Shown here one piece after another: positions 11,770 to 23,133 of a DNA stretch of 64,000 nt. Both the position numbers and the translations under genes were made by a program. Positions within the stretch are counted from its first letter, which is position 1. Each line of letters opens with the position of its first letter. Origin of the DNA: Dillenia suffruticosa (taxonomy: Eukaryota > Streptophyta > Magnoliopsida > Dilleniales > Dilleniaceae); the NCBI GenBank assembly GCA_033439265.1, contig JAVTVX010000010.1:6076001-6140000 (forward strand), read 5' to 3'. The notes under the pieces are model-generated. The model made no database searches. It saw nothing but the letters and a program-made list of their open reading frames with translations, and was not told the origin of the DNA.

Positions 11770-12380
11770 ATCCAAAGTACTTCTCCCAGGGAGAAAACTA
11801 TTTTGATTATACCCAATGATCCTTTGAAGTAAAGGCCTAAGTCTAGCTACCAAACACTTGCTTAGGATCTTGTACGAAGTATTTAGTAAGCTGATTGGCC
11901 TAAAATCCGAGATCTCCTTGCGGGTGCTAGATTTTGGAATAAAATCATATGAGCTTTGGTTATTTCAGGGAAGAAAAAACAATCCACTAGCGCCTTGTCA
12001 TGAAATTGCATACTTTCTCCTTCACAATACACCAATACTTTTGATAGAAAATTGATTGAATTTTGCCCGGGCGCGGCGCTTTCAAACCCTTCATCAAAAA
12101 GATTGTAGACCTAACCTCCTCCTCTTCAAATTTTTGCATAACAAATCATGGTCAACCTTCCCTATCTTCAACCTCCCCACTTTGAATCTGCCGCTTGGCT
12201 CTGCCACACTTTTGTTCACAAACAGCTCTGAGAAATACCTTATGGCATGTCTCTTCAGCTCCTCTTGATCCGAGCTTCATGCTCCATTGATCTTGAGCGC
12301 AGATATCCTACTAGTGCTTGTTCCAGCATGAAAGAATCTGGAGTTCTTGCCCCTCCACAAACCAGCTGCAGTAAACTTTA
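11770..12380 (-). pseudogene. LINE reverse transcriptase, N-terminal part
   Basis: The minus strand gives 'GKNSRFFHAGTSTSR', the pre-RT 'xNTKFFH' motif, at about 12370-12310. Ahead of the LTR junction comes 'LVARLRPLLQRIIGYNQNSF' with 'LPGRS' near 11850-11780. This is RT finger sequence that continues into the segment starting at 9053 once the solo LTR is set aside. Stops lie at 11900-12060. Confidence 0.8.
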
Positions 12381-14160
12381 TATATGTGCTCTTTTGAACA
12401 CAAATTCTCCGGACTCAAGACATATCAAAAAGATTCACACCAATTAAAAATGATAGTATTTTTGTATTCCTTTGGATTTGGAATTGTCTTCTTCCTTCCC
12501 AAGGCATTGAAAACAGTTGTAGAACAACTTTGTTTATCACTGTTCAGCTTCGTAGGCATGGTCCGTAGAAATTATCAAAACATGTATGTGTGATCTGGTT
12601 TGTTCACAAGTATGACCCTAAAATAACCTACCTAGATTTGTGATGAAAGAATCTAGCAAATGGGATCATAGGAGAAAATCTGGTATGCTTTCATAATGGT
12701 TAACAAATAAATTTAAACTTAGAATTCTTGAGCCATTATGAATTCCTATTAAATAGGCAAATGATTGTTTCGGATCTTATATATGAAATTAACCTTGGAG
12801 CGAAGAACATTGTATTCCCATCATTGTATAGTTCCATCTTTGCATCCTTTTGTACTAGTATTCTTCATAAAAATCAGGGTTCGAGTCTTGTTAGTAACAA
12901 AAACGATATTGGGAGAACTCATTCCCGATTAGGAACTGACAGTAAATCAATCGAAATTAATCAGAGCAAAACTTTAAATACTCAGCGGAAAATCAAATCC
13001 AAGGGACAAAAAAAAATCTTGGGTTTTCCAAATCAGGCCCAAGATATGAGTAAGAAATAAAGACATCCAAAAAGCAAAATCTAAACAAGATTCCCAAAAG
13101 GCAACACCAATCAAAGGAAAGATCCCAGAATTTCCTTGCGATGGGAAAGGATAACCATTGGGCGCGATCACAGTGAAATGATAAAAAAAAAAATGAAATA
13201 GAAAACAACATACTGCACGGTGACTATATTTAAATCCAAGAGAGAAAAGACAAAGAAGTTTAATTCCAGAATTGAATGGAGAGTTGTGTTTGGTACGTCA
13301 AACCAAAGTAAACCCAATATTTGGATTTGGATTTAGATTTGGATTCGGATTCTTTGTTTTTATTTGTTCAACCTATAAACTCCAACTATGTTGTGTTTCA
13401 ACCGGCAGTCTTGAACATTGTATAGACAACCAAATACTAGCTTACTTGAAATTGGCATAGATTTCAACTCCTAATTGAAAATTTTATAAACAAATGAGGA
13501 ATTCATATGAATTCTTCAAAAATGGCACCTACTGGGATTTCTTATCCATATCATGTAACATAGAGACAACATTAGCATATTTTGTTATTCTTAATTTGTC
13601 ATTATATCATTGGGAGGACAAAAGTTTATCCATTCAATTAACTAGGGATACAAGGAACTACACTAAAATATATGCATGCCCACCAAATTTGTCACCATTC
13701 CTTTGTCATCTTATAATCATATCAAATGCTAAAATGTCGATACTTGTCCTGGGTCAACTTATGAAAGAAGTGGAATTTCAATTCCATGGATATGGGTAAT
13801 TATAGGGTGAGGGAAGAGAAAAATCAGACTAGAGCTTTTACATATTATGCTTAATTTTCATTAGCACTTCAATAATTGTGTACAAACCAAATGCCCGTTT
13901 TGAACAAAATGCAGGTATAACATACTACCCAACATGCCTCAGGAGAGGGCATTAACAAGTTGAATGATAAGGATGCGTACTTATCAAGACTAGTGTTTAC
14001 TCTTAAAATCCCCCCATTACGAAAAGAAGAAAAACTGAAACACAATCTTGATAACAGATTCTGTCCCAATTTTTATTTTTATTTTATTACCCTTGTGGAT
14101 AAATGAGACATTCTCCTCGAAGGGAAGTAACTAGGAAATAGGAGAAACAAAAGCTCATAG
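12381..14160. other. Non-coding interval upstream of the ERF gene
   Basis: About 1.8 kb of AT-rich sequence with no supported gene. A short GGATTT-type hexamer run lies at about 13319-13352. A 'GGTTCGAGTC' phrase at about 12879 resembles a Pol III B box but has no tRNA fold around it. Part may belong to the distal promoter of the ERF gene. Confidence 0.5.
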
Positions 14161-14218
14161 ACCTAACCAATGCCAAAATTGAACGACACCTCTTCCAACT
14201 ACACATATCTTTTCACTT

Positions 14219-14256
14219 TCTCTCTCTATCTGTCTCTCTCTCTCTCTCTCTCTAGA
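14219..14256 (+). promoter_or_regulatory. CT microsatellite in the ERF promoter
   Basis: A near-perfect (CT)n tract lies about 240 bp before the ATG. CT-rich tracts near transcription starts are common in plant promoters and 5' leaders. A role here is inference. Confidence 0.6.
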
Positions 14257-14367
14257 CAGAAACCAACAAAATCATCCCCTCCACAGAGCAGAGATGTTTC
14301 CTCTCTCCACCCTCGAAGCATACACGAAACACAGTCCATCCGCCCCACCACACAAATTTTCCCCCCC

Positions 14368-14375
14368 TTTAAATA
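14368..14375 (+). promoter_or_regulatory. Putative TATA box of the ERF gene
   Basis: TTTAAATA sits 118 bp before the ATG in a C-rich stretch, a plausible distance for a plant TATA box with a leader of about 90 bases. No experimental start is known. Confidence 0.5.
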
Positions 14376-14492
14376 CTCTCCCACACTCCCCTTTCCACTT
14401 CCAAGGTCAGGTCTAGTCTCTAACCCACAATAACAATCAACTCTACACAGGTCTTTTTATCTCAGATTCAATTTTGTGAAGAAGCAGCAACA

Positions 14493-15332
14493 ATGGAATC
14501 TCCTTTCCGTTTCCTCCATCAACAACTTGTCGACGACTTTATCTTCTCCGATAACTTCGTCTTTGGTTCCACCCCTGCTGAATCTGCAACCACCACCTCC
14601 ACCGCCGATTCAGACATTTCCGTCGCCGATTACTTGACCTTCCACGATTCCACTTCCGCTCAACACCCGATCTCCTTCCACTTCAATTCCAATCAGATGA
14701 TCAACTTCGAGTACGAATCCAAACCCCTAATCCAAACTCCCAAGCCTAAATCCTTCGGTCGCAAGTCGACTCTCAAAGTCGCGATTCCTCAGAAGCAGGA
14801 GTTTCGAATTCCGGCAGCGGCGGGCGCGGAAGATTCCGGCGAGAGGAAGCATTACAGAGGAGTGAGGCAGAGGCCATGGGGGAAATTCGCGGCGGAGATT
14901 AGGGATCCGAGCAAGAGAGGGTCTAGGGTTTGGCTCGGAACATTTGACACCGCAATCGAAGCCGCCAAGGCATACGACAGGGCGGCTTTCAGGATGAGAG
15001 GAAGCAAAGCCATTCTCAATTTCCCCTTGGAGGTTGAGGTTTCATCGGAGACTAGTCCCCCAGTGAGTAATTGCCGGAGAAGGAAGAGAGAGGCTAATAA
15101 GGAACAAGTCAAGGAGGAGAAAGCGGTGAAAGCTGCGAAGAGAGAGAAATCTCCGGAATCGCCGGAGTCGGAGGCTTCGACGGTGACGACGATGACGGCA
15201 TCGCCGTTGACACCGTCATGGTGGACTACTGTTTCGGAAGGGCTTGATGCTAAGGGCATCTTCAACGTCCCTCCTTTGTCCCCGTTATCTCCTCATCCTG
15301 CTTTCGGATTTTCTCAGCTCACCGTTATCTAA
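14493..15332 (+). CDS. Ethylene-responsive transcription factor, ERF group IX (ERF5/ERF6/ERF105-like)
   Basis: A complete intronless frame of 279 residues. The AP2/ERF DNA-binding domain spans about residues 120-178 ('[19 protein letters not shown]' to 'LNFPLEV'). It includes the Ala and Asp of 'AAEIRD' that mark the ERF rather than DREB subfamily. ERF proteins bind GCC-box promoters in the nucleus and act in ethylene, jasmonate, defence and stress signalling. The domain wording and a C-terminal '[19 protein letters not shown]' segment (residues 238-267) resemble the group IX ERF5/6/104/105 clade, whose Ser-Pro/Thr-Pro sites are MAP-kinase targets in Arabidopsis. A basic stretch after the domain ('[10 protein letters not shown]', 194-203) could be a nuclear localisation signal. 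The N-terminus is acidic and hydrophobic ('[12 protein letters not shown]'). The start context AACAATGG fits plant initiation sites. A broken copy of part of this gene lies at 58644-58920. Confidence 0.96.
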   Translation: MESPFRFLHQQLVDDFIFSDNFVFGSTPAESATTTSTADSDISVADYLTFHDSTSAQHPISFHFNSNQMINFEYESKPLIQTPKPKSFGRKSTLKVAIPQKQEFRIPAAAGAEDSGERKHYRGVRQRPWGKFAAEIRDPSKRGSRVWLGTFDTAIEAAKAYDRAAFRMRGSKAILNFPLEVEVSSETSPPVSNCRRRKREANKEQVKEEKAVKAAKREKSPESPESEASTVTTMTASPLTPSWWTTVSEGLDAKGIFNVPPLSPLSPHPAFGFSQLTVI

Positions 15333-15387
15333 GCTAAAGGCATTATTTTAAAAAATATAAAAATATTTATTTAGAATATTAATAATT

Positions 15388-15397
15388 AATAAATAAA
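15388..15397 (+). terminator. Overlapping AATAAA poly(A) signals after the ERF gene
   Basis: Two overlapping AATAAA hexamers begin 56 and 60 bp after the stop codon. They are suitably placed as near-upstream polyadenylation elements, though the surrounding sequence is AT-rich and chance matches are easy. Confidence 0.45.
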
Positions 15398-15399
15398 TA

Positions 15400-16068
15400 G
15401 GATAAAGGTTTTGGGGTATCTAGGCAGAGCCTTGATCAGATTTAATTTCCACCATTAGATGAGAAAAATTAGAAAAAATGGTGAAAATTGAAAAATATGA
15501 GATGGGTTGGGAAGAGGGGTGGGTTAAGTAAATAGGAAGAGGGATGAGGTTGTGTGCAGGCTGCAGCGGGACAAATGAAAATTGTGGTTGAGAGAAGAGT
15601 CTGTCATATCAAAAGTCAAATTCCTTGATTCGTTATTTGGTTCATTGGTTCATTATTCTACTTAGGTTGTAATGTGGTATACGATTATGCAATGGAAATT
15701 TGTTTATTTAATTAATTATCATTTAGTCTTCGTCTCTTTCTCTATCTCTGTCTTTATTAATTTTTTTATTACATATGAGATGCTTAAAACTCAAGATCTG
15801 GGAAGAAAACGGCACTAGTTAAGGTTTAACTCATTGGCCCATTTCGACCCTGATTGTTCCAAAAAAAAGGAAACTCGAATCTTGACCTCACAATGCTCTT
15901 AATAAAATTTTGTTCAAATGAATTAGCCAAGCTCAAGACAAAAGTGGAAGGAAAGGAATTTTTTTCTTGCGATCTACAAATAAGAATGGTTTATAATCTT
16001 GGAGTAAAATGTCTGGTTTGTTACGAGATAATTGTTAAGGCCCTCAGCTAGGACCTTTGTTGCAGTAG
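15400..16068. other. Non-coding interval downstream of the ERF gene
   Basis: AT-rich sequence with purine-rich patches. No gene, RNA or transposon end could be supported. Confidence 0.5.
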
Positions 16069-16427
16069 TGTTAGAATGGACTCTGTGTTTGCAGTATAAA
16101 GTAGCTGAGCATTCGAAAGAAGAGCAATATCTGCTGCTGGCTCTACTGCAGAGTCTGCAGAGGACAGAATAGAGAGAAAGAGAGAGAGATCAAGAAGAGA
16201 ATGCTATGCTTCTGAATCCTTAACTATTTCATTCCCCATCTTGCTTCTATATACATTGTTGAATCTAAGTTAAGTGTGGCTTCAACTTCCTTCAACTAAC
16301 TCAACAACCTAACTGCTATTTGGACACCTGCAGTTATGCCTACTAACAGACATTGGACACCTGTAGTTATGCTAACTAACAGATATTGGACACCTGCACT
16401 CACCTATATTAGATACCTGCTCTAACA
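16069..16427. repeat. Putative short solo LTR, 359 bp
   Basis: It begins TGTTAGAATG and ends CTCTAACA, giving short inverted TGTTAGA/TCTAACA termini with TG..CA ends, the form of a small copia LTR. A TATAAA-like box lies near 16097 and a GA-rich tract near 16170. The flanking 5-mers (AGTAG and GTCAT) do not match, so no target duplication supports it. Confidence 0.5.
16320..16422. repeat. Three tandem 33-bp repeats
   Basis: Units starting at 16320, 16353 and 16386 each open with TTGGACACCTG and are spaced exactly 33 bp apart. The third is more diverged. They form the last third of the putative LTR. Confidence 0.93.
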
Positions 16428-16584
16428 GTCATCTGAAGGTGGTTACCCAAAGTGGCTGTTGCATTTGAAATCTTCCTTAAGCCACTACAATGCACCCTGT
16501 TCATCGCTTGCTAATCTAACTCCAAGGGTTCAGATTCCAATCAAACAATTAAGATAAGAATGCAATTAAATGAAGAATTTCGAC

Positions 16585-16860
16585 TTAAGGCATCCGCAAC
16601 TCATTGGCCTTATTGAGATAGTAATCTATCCCCAAATAATAGTCTTTAATCAACTCAAGCCATCTTCTCTGCCTCAAGTCCAACTCCTTTTGCTTTAGCA
16701 AATACTCTAAACTTTTGTGGTCGGTGAATATCCTACAAGTCTCTCCATGTAAATTATGTCTCCATATTTTCATGGCAAATACTATTGCTATCAACTCAAA
16801 ATCATAAGTAGGATAGTTCTCTTCGTTCTTCCTTAGTTGGTGGGAGGCATAAACTATCAT
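16585..16860 (-). pseudogene. gypsy RNase H domain fragment
   Basis: A 91-codon open stretch on the minus strand reads '[20 protein letters not shown]', then '[19 protein letters not shown]', then '[12 protein letters not shown]'. This is RNase H1-like sequence of Ty3/gypsy pol with the 'TDHKSL' motif. It closely follows the RNase H of the chromovirus at about 38700-38880. Confidence 0.85.
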
Positions 16861-19371
16861 TTTATCATTTTACATTAACACGCATCCCAATTCTTGTTTG
16901 CTAGTATCACTATAAGCCACATATCCGCCTCCACTCGATGGTAAAGTAAAGATGGGAGCAAATGTTAATCTCTTCTTAAGCTCTTGAAAACTAACTTCAC
17001 AGTTATCATCCCACTTAAACTTAGTTCCTTTTTCTTGTCAAACTAGATAAAGGGGTTGCAATTCTAAAAACCCTTAACAAATCTTCTATAATACCCTACT
17101 AACTTCTAAGCTCTATCACATTTCTTGGTTGTTCCCACTTCAAGATAGTTTCAACTTTCCTTGGATCCACAAAATATCCTTTACAAGATACTATATGCCT
17201 CCCTTATCTAGCAATTCTTGGAGTTGTACTTTCAACTCTTTCAATTCTACGGGTGCATCCTATAAGGTGGAATGGAGATCAGTGCGATGTCGGGAACCAA
17301 ATCAATAGCAAATTCAAACTCCCAGATGGGAGGCAGACGGGGCAACTCGTCTGGAAAGACATCCAAGAACTAATTTACCACTGGGACATCCCTCAAGTTA
17401 GGCCTCAATCGTGGTGTCATTCCTGCTTCCATTGCCAAAATCACACGGTTCCTAACCAACTGCTCACCCAATGGAGTGATCACTAATAACTCTTCATCAA
17501 GAAGACACATGGGTCTATTGGCATACTTAGTAAACGCTGTACTCACAAACAAATTATTAGAATCGTATCACTAAGCACACAAGTATAAATATCGAAGATT
17601 TTTATCATTTCTATTTAATGTAAACCATAATGTAAACCATCAAGGAAATTATAATTAATTTTCAAAATATATACTCTACAAACAACCACTCATATCATGA
17701 CATTACACCACACATCATATGTTTTCCTACAATAGGGATCCCCACTACCCTATCACGTATCATAGTGCACTTATATAATAATTTTCAATTCACTAAGGAA
17801 AAGTCTAGAGGAAGGTACCTCTGACTACGTCTGGGTTTGTTTGGGTTTCCTCATTTGTCATGGCATAAACCCTTATCTGAGTCCTTGGTTTAGAGTGTTG
17901 GGGAGGAACGACTACCATGATGCTCCCAGTCCCCATCCATAAAGTAGAATTCGTTGAACAAGTAGGGTGTTGGCTTGGCTACGCATGGATCCACTAGGGC
18001 AATCTTGATTGGGCTGGTTTTCCCTTCCCAACTTCAGGCAGATATTGCGAAAATGACCCTCCTCCTGTATTGATAACACCTCTTGGGTGCATGACAAATC
18101 CAGAGATGGTATTTCCCATAGTTCTTGCACTGGTCCTTCTTATTTCCTACCGATTTATTCCCAAAGGCTGCACTAGATATGGGGGCCCCAAACTTGGATG
18201 GTCATTAGCTTTGTAAAGTGCCAACAAACTCGGTGACAGAGACTCTACTATAGGAGCCCGTATTCCTACCTTGATTTGAATTCTGCCCGATGCAAGTTCC
18301 GACCTTCTCTTCTTTCTTTGTCCTTTTATAGTTCTTCCCCTTTCCTCTACTATTTTCTCGACTCTAGAGGCCAATTATAAGACATCTTTATAGGTGTAGA
18401 CCGAGTTAACGGATATCTTCTCTCGAATGGATAAAATTAGACCCTTCTCTAATTTGAAACGCAAGTACTCCTCAGAAGTCACCAGCTCCAGGATAAATGA
18501 GGACAACCTCTTCAACTTCGTATCATATCCTGCCACTAACTTGTTGCCTTGGCAGTGATAGAGGAACTCCTTCCTCTTCCAATCTTGGTAGGATCAAGTA
18601 TAATATTTTTTTATCGAATTTCTTAAAGAATTCATTCCAAGAAATGGGTGTTGCTGATCTCTCCTTTAGGTTGTCCTATCATACTCAGGCCTCTTCATCC
18701 AACAACTTTATGGCCACCAATAGCTTTATCTCATCATCAAGTCTCATATCGGTCACAGTCTCCCTGAAAATGTGACACATCCAAGTTATCGGGCTTCTTT
18801 GATCAACTTGGACAATTCAATGATGGGTGATTTATACATGTAGCCACTGAAATTGGAGGAGCAATTGGTACCGTCAAAGGGGTTGGTAGGATGGTCAGGC
18901 TCCGTAGAGGAGGTACTGGTGCTTGAGGTGGGGTTTGGAAATGTGCAACATAGACATTCTGCCACTTGGTTCATTGCCAGAGGGCGTTGAGCAGTGGTGG
19001 AGGAATCCCAATTAGAGGAAGCGGATGAGTAGCAGCTGGAGGAGGAGATAGAACATGTGCAGGCGATCCATCCTCGTGCTCAGAAGGAGGAATTCCTCAC
19101 TCTTCGTCTAGGATGCAAAGTCCTATATAAGAGAAATACTATTCTTAAGTTGCTAAGTAAAGAATCGGGCTAGGCACTTAACCCCGTTAAGATAAAATGA
19201 TCTCTAGTCTCTATAACCCATTGGAGGTCAATTTTATTTTTTGAAAATCTTTTGAAAAATCTTTTAAACTCTAAATTTTCAAAAAGAAAAATACTTTAAA
19301 ATCTTTGTAAAACTCTTGGAGACATTTGGAACTATTTCAAACATTTAAACCATTTAAATCGTGAACCTAAA

Positions 19372-19382
19372 CTCCGATACCA
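19372..19382 (-). promoter_or_regulatory. Degenerate primer binding site (initiator tRNA-Met type)
   Basis: The minus strand reads TGGTATCGGAG, one base from the TGGTATCAGAG site of the intact element. It is separated from the LTR end at 19390 by 7 bases, the same gap as in the intact element (42437-42443). Confidence 0.75.
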
Positions 19383-19389
19383 ATAAAAT

Positions 19390-20170
19390 TGTCATGCCCC
19401 GATTCTCGAGTCAAATACGCAACAACTGTCACGTTACCTCAAAATACATATGAATCCCACTCTGTGTCTCGAGATACCACAAGACATTCCAATATTTCAA
19501 ACATTTTAAAACAAATTCAAAATCAATCATAGGCTAGCCCAACCGTCTAAAAAATTCCCAAGTAGTTAAAATAAATTCACAATCTCAACATAGGTCCCTA
19601 CACATAGGACAATCCAACATGAATTGGATTCAAAATCTTTCCAACAATCTAAATGTCCCAATAAAACCAATAAGTCTTGCAAATGAAAGTTTACACCAAT
19701 AAAAAGAGTTCCAAAATAAGTAAGGGTTTATCAATATTTGATCAAAATATACAAGTAAGTATTTGTCAAAAACCAAACTTTTAAAAGTTTGATTTTGTTG
19801 AATACTTGCTTATTTTAGCCAATATTGAAAACCCTTTCTTATTTGATTTGGAACTTTTTTTATCTGGTGTAAACTTATTTTTGCAAGACTTATTAGTTTT
19901 ATTGGGACATTTGAATTGTTTGAAAGATTTTGAATCTAATTGATATTGGATTGTCCTTTGTGTATGGACCTATGTTGAACTTGTGAATTTATTTAATGGT
20001 TTGGGATTTGTTTAAACGGCCAAGCTAGCCTATGGATGATTTGAATTTATTTTAAAATGTTTAGAATATTGGAATGTCTTGCAATACCTTGGATATGGAG
20101 TGAGATTCACATGTGTTTAGGGGTAATGTAATGATTGTCGCGTACTCAACTCCAGGGTCAGGGCGTGACA
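19390..20170. repeat. 781-bp palindrome made of two inverted LTR 3' ends
   Basis: The first half starts TGTCATGCCCCGATTC; the complement of the second half starts TGTCACGCCCTGACCC. The arms stay alignable over about 390 bp each, meeting at AAACTTTT/AAAAGTTT (centre between 19782 and 19783) with almost no spacer. The left arm is the LTR of the gypsy element at 16585-19389, because a primer site abuts it. Both arms resemble the start of the solo LTR at 31756. Flanking 5-mers do not match. Transcription through this would give a long hairpin RNA. Confidence 0.88.
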
Positions 20171-20460
20171 CTTCATCTCCTGTTCTTGATGATTCTCTTC
20201 TTCCTCTTTTTGTTCTTGCTCTAGCTTAGATTCTTCTATTTGAACAATTTCAATTTCTACAGACTTTGGTTCTTTAATAATATCAGATGGTTCATCATCT
20301 ATAACAATTATCTCTTTTCAATATCTTTAGATTCATCAAATCATACATGAATAGATTTCTCAACTACCATTGTTTTCTTATTATATACTCTGTAGGTTTT
20401 ACTATTGGTTGAGTATCCTAAAAAGATAATTTCGTCACTTTTGATATCAAACTTTTCTAA

Positions 20461-21559
20461 CTATTCCTTCCCATTGTTTAATACATAATATTTATATCCA
20501 AAAATATGTAAATAGTCTATATTTGGCTTTCTTTCTTTGAAAATCTTATAGTGTGTTTTCTTTAGTATTGGTCCGATTAGAGCCCTATTCAATATATAGC
20601 AAACTGTGTTTATAGTTTCTTTCCAAAAATATTTTGGAGTGTTGTGTTCACATAACATGGCTCTTGCCATTTCCTTCAAAGTCATATTTTTTCTTTCTAT
20701 AACCCAATTTTGTCGAGGTGTCTAGGTGTAAAGACATTGTGATTGATTCCATTTTGTTCACAAAAATTTTGTGATTTTTTATTTTCAAATTCTTTTCTAT
20801 GGTCACTTTTATGCAAGAGACCATGTATCTTTTCTCATTTTGAAACTTTTGTACAGTTTTATGAATCCTGAGCTGGCTTTCTCTTTTTTAGCCAAAAATA
20901 TAATCCAAATATATCTAGAATAGTCATCGAATATTACAAAGGCATAATACTTTCCCCCTAAGATTTGGGTTCTCATTGGACCAAATAGGTCCATGTGCAA
21001 AAACTCTAAAGGCCTTTGGGATTAAATGTGTTTTTAGTGTGTTTTACTTTCATACAAGTATCGTATGGCTTATCTCTTTCAAATTTTATTTTAGACAATC
21101 CTTTGACTAAGTCTTTTCTTACTAATTTTGACATCAAATATCCAAGCTTGCATGCCACAATCTAAAACTATTTTTGTCTATCACAACTAAACAGGATTCT
21201 TTAGGCATCTCTATTTCACCTAATTTTATTACATATATGTTTCCTTTTCTTTGTCTAGTGAATTTTGTTTCATTTGATACTTTATAGATAATTAAACAAA
21301 TATCAAATTCAAAAATAATATTATAACCTATATCACATAGTTGACGAACGCTCAGAAGAATAAATTTTAAACTAGCTACCAGCAATACATTTTGAATTTG
21401 AGTTTCAGATGACTTACCTTCTATGTTACTAACTCTGATGATGTTGTTAGTGGAGTTATTACCAAAAGCTACCTTTCCTCCTTTCTTTTGCTCCAACATG
21501 GAGAATTTTGATGCATTTCCAACCATATTTCTTGAGCATTCACCGTCGATGCACCACAT
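20461..21559 (-). pseudogene. copia protease, GAG-pre-integrase and integrase remnants
   Basis: 21559-21134 carries protease-type 'WCIDGECSRNMVGN' (the usual D-S-G-C-S/T signature is altered to D-G-E-C-S), then 'LLSVRQLCDIGYNI' and the pre-integrase 'FRLWHASL'. Integrase follows in 21000-20809 ('MHMDLFGPMRT', 'YAFVIFDDYSRYIWI', two of the three catalytic acidic residues) and 20685-20461 ('NTPKYFWKETINTVCYILNR'). Stops and shifts separate the parts. Confidence 0.82.
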
Positions 21560-22017
21560 AGAGGTACTAGGGAACTCCTTAGACCTTAGGCAATCCTAAA
21601 AGAGATCTCAATCAAGTTTGTGCCTTTAATACCCAAATTTTCTTGGATCGGCTTTGTTAGTTTTAAATTGACCCTTAAGTGCCCACTTTATAACTGTAGC
21701 TTATGGATTTTTATGCCAACATTCACTAACAATGTTCCTATTCTAGTGCAGTATATGCATTTTTTATTCTTCATAGATCTGTTACTTCTATCTATATTTG
21801 TTTGTTTCTTAAACTTGTAGAGCTCAACTTTATATCCCATTTCCATACATGCATAACATCTAATTATGGCTTTGTTGGCTCCTAAGCTGGGTACAGAGAA
21901 GCTATAAAGCTTCTTTTGAGTTTTTTATGGGTCATATCCTAGACTAGCCTTGTCATAGACTACGCTTTGAGCTCCTAACATTAAATCTAGTTTTTCCTAA
22001 CCTTGGACAAGGCTAGT

Positions 22018-23073
22018 TTATTTTGTCATCATGAAGTAACAGTGCCATGAATCACAAGTTGATTTGCTCTGTTTCAACTCCCTCACTGTTGAACTGCTAT
22101 CTTTATCACTCCAAGCAACTAAGGACTTTTTCTTTCCTTGCTTCTCTTTCTTCTCTTTCTTCTTAGCCTTTTTGAGTTGAGAGCACTCTGCCTTGATATG
22201 TCTAACCTTCTTGCATTCATAGCACCAGATTTCATCTTTCTTTTTTGACTTCTGAAGTTGGTTCTCCCCTTGTTCCTTCTTCACATCATAAACCTCAAAC
22301 TTCCTTGTGAGCAGAGCCATGTCTTCTTCATCTTCATCTTCATTACCAGTGGTACTTTCTTCACTTTCAATATTGAGAACTATTCCTTTTCCTTTCTCTT
22401 CTCTTACTAACCTCTTGATGTTCAACTTCATCTCATGATTGATCAATAAGCCCACAAGTTGGTCATTAATCAACGTCTCAAGATTCTTGGACTCTTTAAT
22501 TGTTGTAACCTTTGGCTCCCAAGATTTTGATAAACACCTCAACATTTTGTCCATCATTTCTTCCTGAGGGATGGCCTTCCCAAGCAGCCTCAATTCATTT
22601 GTAATCATGTTGAAGTGCGTCATCATTTCTCGTATAGACTCTCTTTCTTTCATCTTGAAGGCTTCATACTCTTGCTTCAACATTCTGATCTTGTTCTTTT
22701 GAACTTAATCAGCTCCTTTGTAAGTTGTTTTGAGTCTCTTCCAAGTTTGTTTTGTCATGATGCATAATGAAACTTGATTATACTTGTTAATGCTCAAGGC
22801 TAAGTGAAGAAGGTTGATAACCTTGCAATTTGCACGATGTGTCTTCTTTTCCTCTGGAGTCATGTTCCTTATTTTGATAGGAACACGAACACCATCTATT
22901 TCCTCTGTTGGGAATTCAATCCCTTCCTTGATGATTTCCCATGCTATTTTATCTTGAGCGATGATGAAGTTGTGCATTCTTTGCTTCTGATAGCTGTAGT
23001 TGCTATCAATGAAAAATGGTGTTCTGTTTGTAGAGAATGCTTCAAAGGGTACGCTATCTCCATTTAGTGCCAT
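22018..23073 (-). pseudogene. copia gag with zinc knuckle
   Basis: Two frames (23073-22705 and 22683-22018) split by a stop near 22690 make a UBN2-type gag. The C-terminal part has an acidic stretch ('EDEDEEDMALL') and a complete CCHC zinc knuckle ('CYECKKVRHIKAEC'), followed by a lysine-rich tail. Gag would form the virus-like particle that packages element RNA. Confidence 0.88.
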
Positions 23074-23133
23074 TCTGGATCTTTAGTGTTGAAGCTGTTA
23101 AACTTTCTACTAACACACCCGCTCTGTATTAAT

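Larger units (their letters stand above)
6565..12380 (-). mobile_element. Decayed plant L1-type LINE, split by a solo LTR
   Basis: Read on the minus strand, the order is reverse transcriptase (12380 down to 11770, then 9053 down to about 8040), zf-RVT domain (7626-7423) and a terminal RNase H-like domain (about 7110-6600). That is the domain order of plant L1 LINEs. No endonuclease domain was seen beyond 12380, so it is probably 5'-truncated, as LINEs often are. Stops, shifts and a 60-bp duplication show it is dead. A gypsy solo LTR (9059-11764) interrupts RT. No clear poly(A) tail or target duplication could be fixed at the 3' end, so both limits are approximate. Confidence 0.85.
16585..19389 (-). 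mobile_element. Decayed Ty3/gypsy element, integrase missing
   Basis: On the minus strand, next to the primer site at 19372-19382, come gag remnants (about 18980-17900, with a 'CQEEGHFR'-like zinc knuckle region). A protease piece follows ('[14 protein letters not shown]', 17510-17440), then RT remnants (17440-16870) and RNase H (16860-16585). The protease fragment matches the '[14 protein letters not shown]' stretch of the intact chromovirus at about 40300, but most of the following protease is deleted. Frames are broken throughout. Integrase and 3' LTR are absent, so the element is truncated near 16580. Confidence 0.8.

Noticed and set aside
10900..11853. Long Ala/Arg/Gly-rich open frames on both strands (up to 258 codons)
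   Set aside because: They overlap on opposite strands within the GC-rich leader of a solo LTR. Length is explained by GC-rich, low-complexity composition.
14852..15265. 137-codon minus frame opposite the ERF gene
   Set aside because: Antisense shadow of the AP2-domain coding sequence.
16320..16422. Short regular repeats as a CRISPR-like array
   Set aside because: Repeats are directly adjacent with no spacers, and the DNA is plant nuclear.
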